Assembly (NCBI RefSeq): GCF_040436345.1
Contig: NC_133224.1
Location: 12,260,519-12,324,518, forward strand
Length of the DNA stretch: 64,000 bases
Reading direction: 5' to 3'
From: Pagrus major
Lineage: Eukaryota > Chordata > Actinopteri > Spariformes > Sparidae
How positions within the stretch are numbered: position 1 is the first letter of the stretch; the number at the start of each line of letters is the position of its first letter. Of this stretch, positions 58,640 through 64,000 are shown in pieces. A program made the position numbers and the translations under genes. The notes beneath the pieces were generated by a model that was given only the letters and a program-made list of their open reading frames with translations, made no database searches and had not been told where the DNA came from.

Positions 58640-60300
58640 CAAACTCATTCCCATGGAGGACTTCATTTTTTACACACCACCATGAGTTGGAAATGACTTC
58701 AGATTCCCTCATGTGGCCTTTTTTGTAGTTAGATTGCCACTACAAATACTTTAAATACTTCAGACACAGAGTTGAGAATGTACAGCAACAACTCTATTGT
58801 TTCATAATGAGAATATTGAAAAAGTTGTACACTGAGTAAATGTATTATAGACAGAAAAGTCTTTAATCTCACTGAAACTTGGACTCAAACTGCTTTTGAA
58901 ACTACATCCTGGGGTCATGGAGGTGGAACCATTTCCACTTATGCTCCACATGCGCCCCCTTCTGGTCATTGTTCTTACTTACAGTCCATCCACCCCTCAG
59001 TCCTTCTCCTTGTTGCATTCACTTTGACTCTATTGTGGGTTTCCAGACATGCTGAGCTGCTTAATTATACACAACACCAAGTTCGACACAATATTTATTT
59101 TCTAGAAGTTCTTTTACTGCTTACAAGCAAGAGTCAATCATCGGCAGCGCATAGATGATGACTGCAGAGAGGCAGTCTCTCCTCATCCTTTATAGTAGCA
59201 GAAACCAATACACACAATTGCAGCAGTCACAAGGTTACATGTGAACTCACTTAAAATAACACTCCCATTATCTCCACATCCGGCCCAGGTTAACATAAAT
59301 TTAACATGCACGTACATTCAATAGTATGTGTGTCATACAGCAACCATTGTCAGAGCACATACACAGAAGAGGTTACAAAAACACCCTTCAAGATGAACTC
59401 CTTAACTGAGTTCTTATGTTGGTTTTTACAGCTCTCTATATCATATTATGCTCTGCAACCATATAACTGTGTAGCAGTCCAATAGTTTGACTTGCTATTT
59501 GTCTTTGTTTGGTCTGATTTTCCTCATGACTGATTGCAGGGGATTCAGAGCACCTGTGCACAGGTGGGGAGACTGACTCCTGATTTGAGGAGTGGAAGCA
59601 GCTTGGGGCATTTCCCTCCCAGCCAATCAGGGTGTGACGACACCCTGATTGAAAGGCTTAAGAGAGGTGGGAAAGGGCACACCTGGGGCTCTCACCCTAA
59701 TACTGAATCTGCCCCTGACCCACTCTGAATCACTCCCTGAATTACTGAGAACCTCATTCCCTCTTAGACTGACCTCAGCCAGAAACTCTGGTCTTTTTAG
59801 GCCCTATTTTGTTTTCTTGGCTGCCCACATCTTTCGTGAGGGAACTTTGTTTATTTGAGATGATAATGTAAGTTTACAACTGAACATAACAACAACAATG
59901 GTGGAGTCCTTTGATAGATATTTTAATGCAGAATTATTACATATCTAAGTGTTTTGCAACTATCGTTCTGGCGACAAAGTAGAAGCTGTTTTTCACTCGG
60001 CAGAGTCAAAGTGACTATTGATGCTGAGTTTTAACTGAATGGACTGTTAGAAAGAGCAATGACCAGAAGGTGGCGCCATTGTCCAGGAGTTTAAGGGTGT
60101 GACGTTCAATGACAGTCAGAACTTAAATGGAAATGGTAGCATACAGTTTTTAGGTTTTTAGGCCACTTTACATCGGCCTACTTTTATATTTCACTACATT
60201 AAATTTGTACTTTTCACTCCACTACATTTATCTGACAGCTGTAGTCGCTGGTTACTTTTCACATTCAGGTTTTTTTTGTTTGTTTTTTTTACATCTGATC
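58640..60300. other. Intergenic stretch, no gene recognised
   Basis: It contains no splice-bounded exon. The 64- and 69-codon ORFs near 59534-59858 overlap in different frames; the GC-rich stretch there may be part of an old element but I cannot classify it. Confidence 0.45.
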
Positions 60301-60305
60301 AGTTT

Positions 60306-60455
60306 ATAAAATATGTAACTCCTCGCAGCGTTACTGGATATTTTCTTCTTAAATTCTTCCATTTCTTCAGGAGTCAGAAGAGCCATTTTACAAACCACCT
60401 CGAAGGACCACTCACCATCACAGTTAGGTAGTCCACACACAAATCCACACTTGCC
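60306..60455 (-). pseudogene. RBR exon 3 relic, inverted
   Basis: It begins after an acceptor TTTTTAAG and reads GKCGFVCGLPNCDGEWSFE and KMALLTPEEMEEFKKK, matching exon 3 of the RBR gene, with two extra residues in the FVCGNC motif. The donor is not found; the frame runs on into unrelated sequence. It lies on the strand opposite to the exon 4 homologue at 61 kb, so the locus has been rearranged. Confidence 0.75.
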
Positions 60456-61073
60456 CTTAAAAAGAAAATCAAAGAAAAAACATATTGAGCAAATTCTTCA
60501 GCAACTGCCAACTATTTCTTGTACGGTTTACGATATAGGCTAATTACAATTTTAACACACTTGCTGCCAGGGCTGTATAGTCAGGATTTTAGAAATACTG
60601 AGGTCAGCCCCACCCCCACCCATACATCCAGAACATTTTGAAGACTATAGTATAAATCTGTGCATTTCTCTGTGTTTTGACAGGAACAATAATCACGTAG
60701 GAAATAATATCAGTGCCAGCACATAGATGAAACTTGGACTCCAACAGAAGAAGAAGATAAGAAAAAATTATGGCCAATTTTGACTGTTACTCATTTATAT
60801 GCTTAAAAGAACGTATTAACATTGGTAACATTTTTTTCTTTACAATTGTAAAGATTAAAAACAGCTGTTGTAACTCATCCAAATAATGTTTATAAATGTA
60901 CTACACAGTATTTATTAACCATTTACAAAGTATTATGAACATCAATTGCAACTTTACAATAAACAATTGCTAATATAGTTAATAAAGCATTACATTGCTT
61001 GTTAATAGCTAAATAACTGTTAAATAAAGTTTAATTAACTATAAATTTTAATTGTTTGTTTTAAATTTTAATT

Positions 61074-61511
61074 GAGAGGAAGGACCTCTCCAACCTGTGT
61101 GTAATGTGCACCATATGTACAGCTGACCAGAAGAAAACCTACCAGTTCTGTTGGCAGTGTCAGAAGCAGTGGAAAGGTCCGGGCCCTCGATCCGACCGCT
61201 GTGACAACGAAGGCTGCATCAACAGAGACCTGCAGCTTCTGCAGACATGTAAGACCATCAGCCTGCCCGAGGTGGAGGGGGTCACCGACTGCCCCTCCGT
61301 CCGAGCCTGTCCTACATGCGGCATGAAGGTGGAACATAGTCGACAACACTGCAAAAATATCAACTGCCCTCGCTGCCACCTGGACTTCTGTTTTGTCTGC
61401 CTGAAACTAAAGCGTGAATGTTGTAAGACCAGCTCCCCATACAAAATCTGTCCTAGTGGGGTGGCTCCTAGACAGACGTCTATCCCTGTGTGCAGAGGAG
61501 GATTAAGGTAG
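61074..61511 (+). pseudogene. RBR exon 4 paralogue, 5' truncated
   Basis: Open from 61074 to a stop at 61509-61511. It reads FCWQCQKQWKGPGPRSDRC, CPTCGMKVEHSRQHCKN, CHLDFCFVCLKLK and GVAPRQTSIPV, so most of the IBR and the whole RING2 with the catalytic-position Cys (QHCKN) are intact and undamaged. The first IBR zinc pair (CPGC) is missing. Upstream exons are absent or inverted. The divergence from copy 1 is large, so this is an older duplicate. It could still be an exon of an unseen gene, using the weak AG at about 61076. Confidence 0.7.
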
Positions 61512-61698
61512 TCATGGGCCCCTAGGCTATTTTTTATGTGGGCCCCCCCTTATGCATCATGCTCTCCCAGAAAAAATTTAATTTTGCACCATGTGTAACA
61601 GTGCAGGAGAATATTTGGCAAACATGATCCACACACACTCCAGTTAGCACACAGGTAGGTCAAATCGAATCGATGAGCTTGATTGGATGAGGTGACCC

Positions 61699-64000
61699 AT
61701 GTCTGCCCAATCAGTGCTGTTTTGTTTGTTTATTACCCCATGGACCAATAGAGGTCCTCATGGCAACAACCCTGATCCCAGTAAAGTTAATCGTTCCAAC
61801 ACTCGTGGGAGGGTCACATCTAACCTGATTAGTATAAAAACAGTTCCTGTCCCTCCAGCTCTTCCCCCTGTCGACCTCAGTTGTGCTTTACTTAACATTA
61901 GGTCACTCTCCAGCAAGACATTTTATATTAATGATTTTATTACTCACTATGGTTTGCATTTATTTTTCCTCACTGAGTGTTGGCTTTCCTCCACTGCCAG
62001 TGCTGTTCTTATTGAGGCGTCTCCCCCTGACTATAGCTTCTTATTCTCCGCTAGGAAAGACAAAACGGGTGGGGGACTTACGGTTATCTTCTCTAATCAA
62101 TTTCCCTGTACAGTATGTTCACTCGGTGACTTTACATCTTTTGAGTACCTGGCCATGCTTATTGGAAACCGCCAACATATCCTGGCATTACTCATTTATA
62201 GACCACCCAGGTTTAATCCCATTTTTTTAACAGAGTTCTCTGAATTTTTATCTACCGCTCTGATTAAATATGACAAAATAGTTCTGCTCGGTGACCTGAA
62301 TTTTCACATTAATGATGTTTTGGATTCCAAAGCAACGGAATTTCTGGATCTTCTTTCGAGTCTCAACTTCATCCAACATGTCACTGGCCCCACTCATAAT
62401 CTCGGTAATACTTTGGATCTAGTCTGTACAAAGGATATTACCGCTGGCCTCCCTTCTATTTTTCAGGTCCCGGTCTCGGATCACTCTTGTGTCTTTTTTA
62501 ACCTTCTCACGCATACACAGACTATTCGCTCTGAATCTAACCCTCATTCTTTTCGTTTCATTAACAACCATATTAAGTCCCTTCTAGCTGATCATTTGCC
62601 CGATAAACTTGAGTCACTTTCCAACACGTCCATGTCTGTCAACAACCTTACAGATGGCCTAAACAGTGCACTGTCAGAATCGCTTGAGTCCTTTGCTCCT
62701 CTCAGAACTAGTAGAGGCACTAGAACTAAATCTGCACCTTGGTTCTCCGACCTCACTCGCTCTTTAAAACGGGCTTGTCGTAAACTTGAAGACAGATGGC
62801 GCACCTGTAAATCAGAGTCCTCTCGCCTCGCCTGGACTCTCTTTAAACATTATAAACATGCACTTTCTGCTTCCAGATCTTCTTATTTCTCCAATTTGAT
62901 CGAAACCAATAAGAACAATCATCGGGTCCTGTTTAATACTGCGGCCAGGCTTACACACTCTTCACCGGTTCTGAGCTCTTCTTTCACAGCTAATGATTTT
63001 CTAGATTTTTTCACTGACAAAATCTCCCAAATAAGGAACAATATCATTAGCCAGCAGCTCTCTAGCACCGTGTCCAGCCAGTGCTCTGTGTCCTGGTCCA
63101 CGAGCTCACTCTCTCAGTTCAAACCCATTTCTGCTGAGGCCTTGGCCTCAATGGTTGCCGCCTCAAAGCCAACAACGTGTTCACTAGATCCCATCCCTTC
63201 TGACCTCCTTAAGGAACTCCTTCCTATTCTGAATGCCCCTATACGTGCCATCTTGAACACTTCCCTCTCTGAGGGGTGTGTCCCCTTAACCTATAAATCT
63301 GCTATCATTAAACCACTCCTCAAGAAACCCAATAGCGATCCACTGGTTCTTGCCAATTACCGACCTGTCTCCACTCTCCCTTTCTTATCTAAAATACTTG
63401 AGAGAATTGTTGCTGATCAACTGACTGTCCACCTTTCTACCAATAATCTCTTTGACAATTTTCAGTCTGGTTTCCGCTCCTGCCACTCTACTGAGACTGC
63501 CCTAACTAGAGTAGTCAATGACCTACTTGTCACTGCTGACTCTGGATCAGCCTAAGTACTTTTAATTCTTGACTTAAGTTCGGCCTTCGATACCGTAGAT
63601 CATTGTGTGCTTCTACACCGACTGGAGCATTACGTTGGTATTCACGGGCTGGCACTCTCATGGTTCCAGTCCTACTTATCTAGTAGAACCCAATGTGTTA
63701 GTTTCAACAACTCTTTGTCAGAATGTTCTACAGTTACCGCTGGTGTGCCCCAGGGGTCTGTCCTGGGGCCTCTGCTGTTTTGTATTTACATGCTCCCTCT
63801 GGGTAGGATAATTGCCGAATATGGTATACAGTTCCATTTCTATGCTGATGACACACAGCTATACATCCCACTACAGCCTAATGACCCCTCTCAAATACAA
63901 AATCTGGAAACATGTGTAAGCCGAATCAAGATCTGGATGAGTCAAAACTTTCTCATGCTTAATGACATGCTAAGACTGATTTGCTGGTGATTAAGCCTAA
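61699..64000 (+). mobile_element. L2/CR1-like LINE, ORF2 endonuclease and reverse transcriptase, damaged
   Basis: The frame from 61699 encodes an AP-endonuclease (LLNIRSLSSK, FFLTECWLS, GGGLTVIFS, LLGDLNFHIND, VSDHSCVFF) followed by reverse transcriptase (NYRPVSTLPFLSKILER, FQSGFRSCHSTETAL). A TAA at 63553-63555 interrupts it. The same frame continues with LLILDLSSAFDTVDH, GVPQGSVLGPLLF and the catalytic FYADDTQLY. Near 63965 two extra bases shift the frame; the expected KTDLLVIKP follows in another frame. The element continues past the window end. The clade name is from the motif pattern. Confidence 0.9.

Overview
The window looks like vertebrate, most likely teleost fish, nuclear DNA. Genes are split into short exons with GT-AG (and some GC-AG) introns. 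There are long CA, TTTC and TA microsatellites, a Tc1-like transposase relic, an L2/CR1-like LINE and satellite-like repeats typical of fish. No rRNA, tRNA or prokaryotic features were seen. Species cannot be named from the sequence alone.

Layout. 1-10751: satellite-like repeat block, units of about 1.5-1.96 kb, no convincing gene. 10752-12796: a long-TIR non-autonomous DNA transposon; a shorter complete copy sits at 28886-30065. 12.8-49.2 kb: an array of six USP-family deubiquitinase (peptidase C19) units, all on the minus strand, here called A to F in order of coordinate. Each unit has the same exon plan: Cys-box exon, five middle exons, one exon for the substrate-cleft segment, His-box exon, and two small exons closing the domain with a YLLTYR motif. 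Between units lie Glu/Asp-rich exons, including six tandem copies of one ~161-codon acidic exon (14687-18999). Large segmental duplications link 12.0-14.5 with 29.2-31.7 kb, and 21.6-25.7 with 31.7-35.7 kb.

51.8-57.0 kb: two copies of a two-exon gene for an 84-residue ubiquitin-like protein ending in Gly-Gly-Ile (minus strand). The first is divergently paired, with 187 bp between start codons, with a four-exon RBR-type (RING-between-RING) E3 ligase-like gene (plus strand). The second copy is paired with a broken RBR relic. 58.3-61.5 kb holds further USP and RBR fragments, one inverted. 61.7-64.0 kb is an L2/CR1-like LINE with one stop and one frameshift, running off the window.

How the parts may work together (inference). 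The locus has a modifier (Ubl), a probable ligase (RBR) and an array of proteases (USP) next to each other, all locally amplified. By codon reading, units A and B keep the Cys, His and Asn catalytic residues. Unit C has lost the Asn, and D, E and F have lost the catalytic His, so they would be pseudo-deubiquitinases if expressed. The two Ubl copies differ by 16 coding nucleotides, all of them amino-acid changing. This is what a fast-evolving, possibly immune, ubiquitin-like conjugation module could look like. No expression or biochemical evidence is available here.
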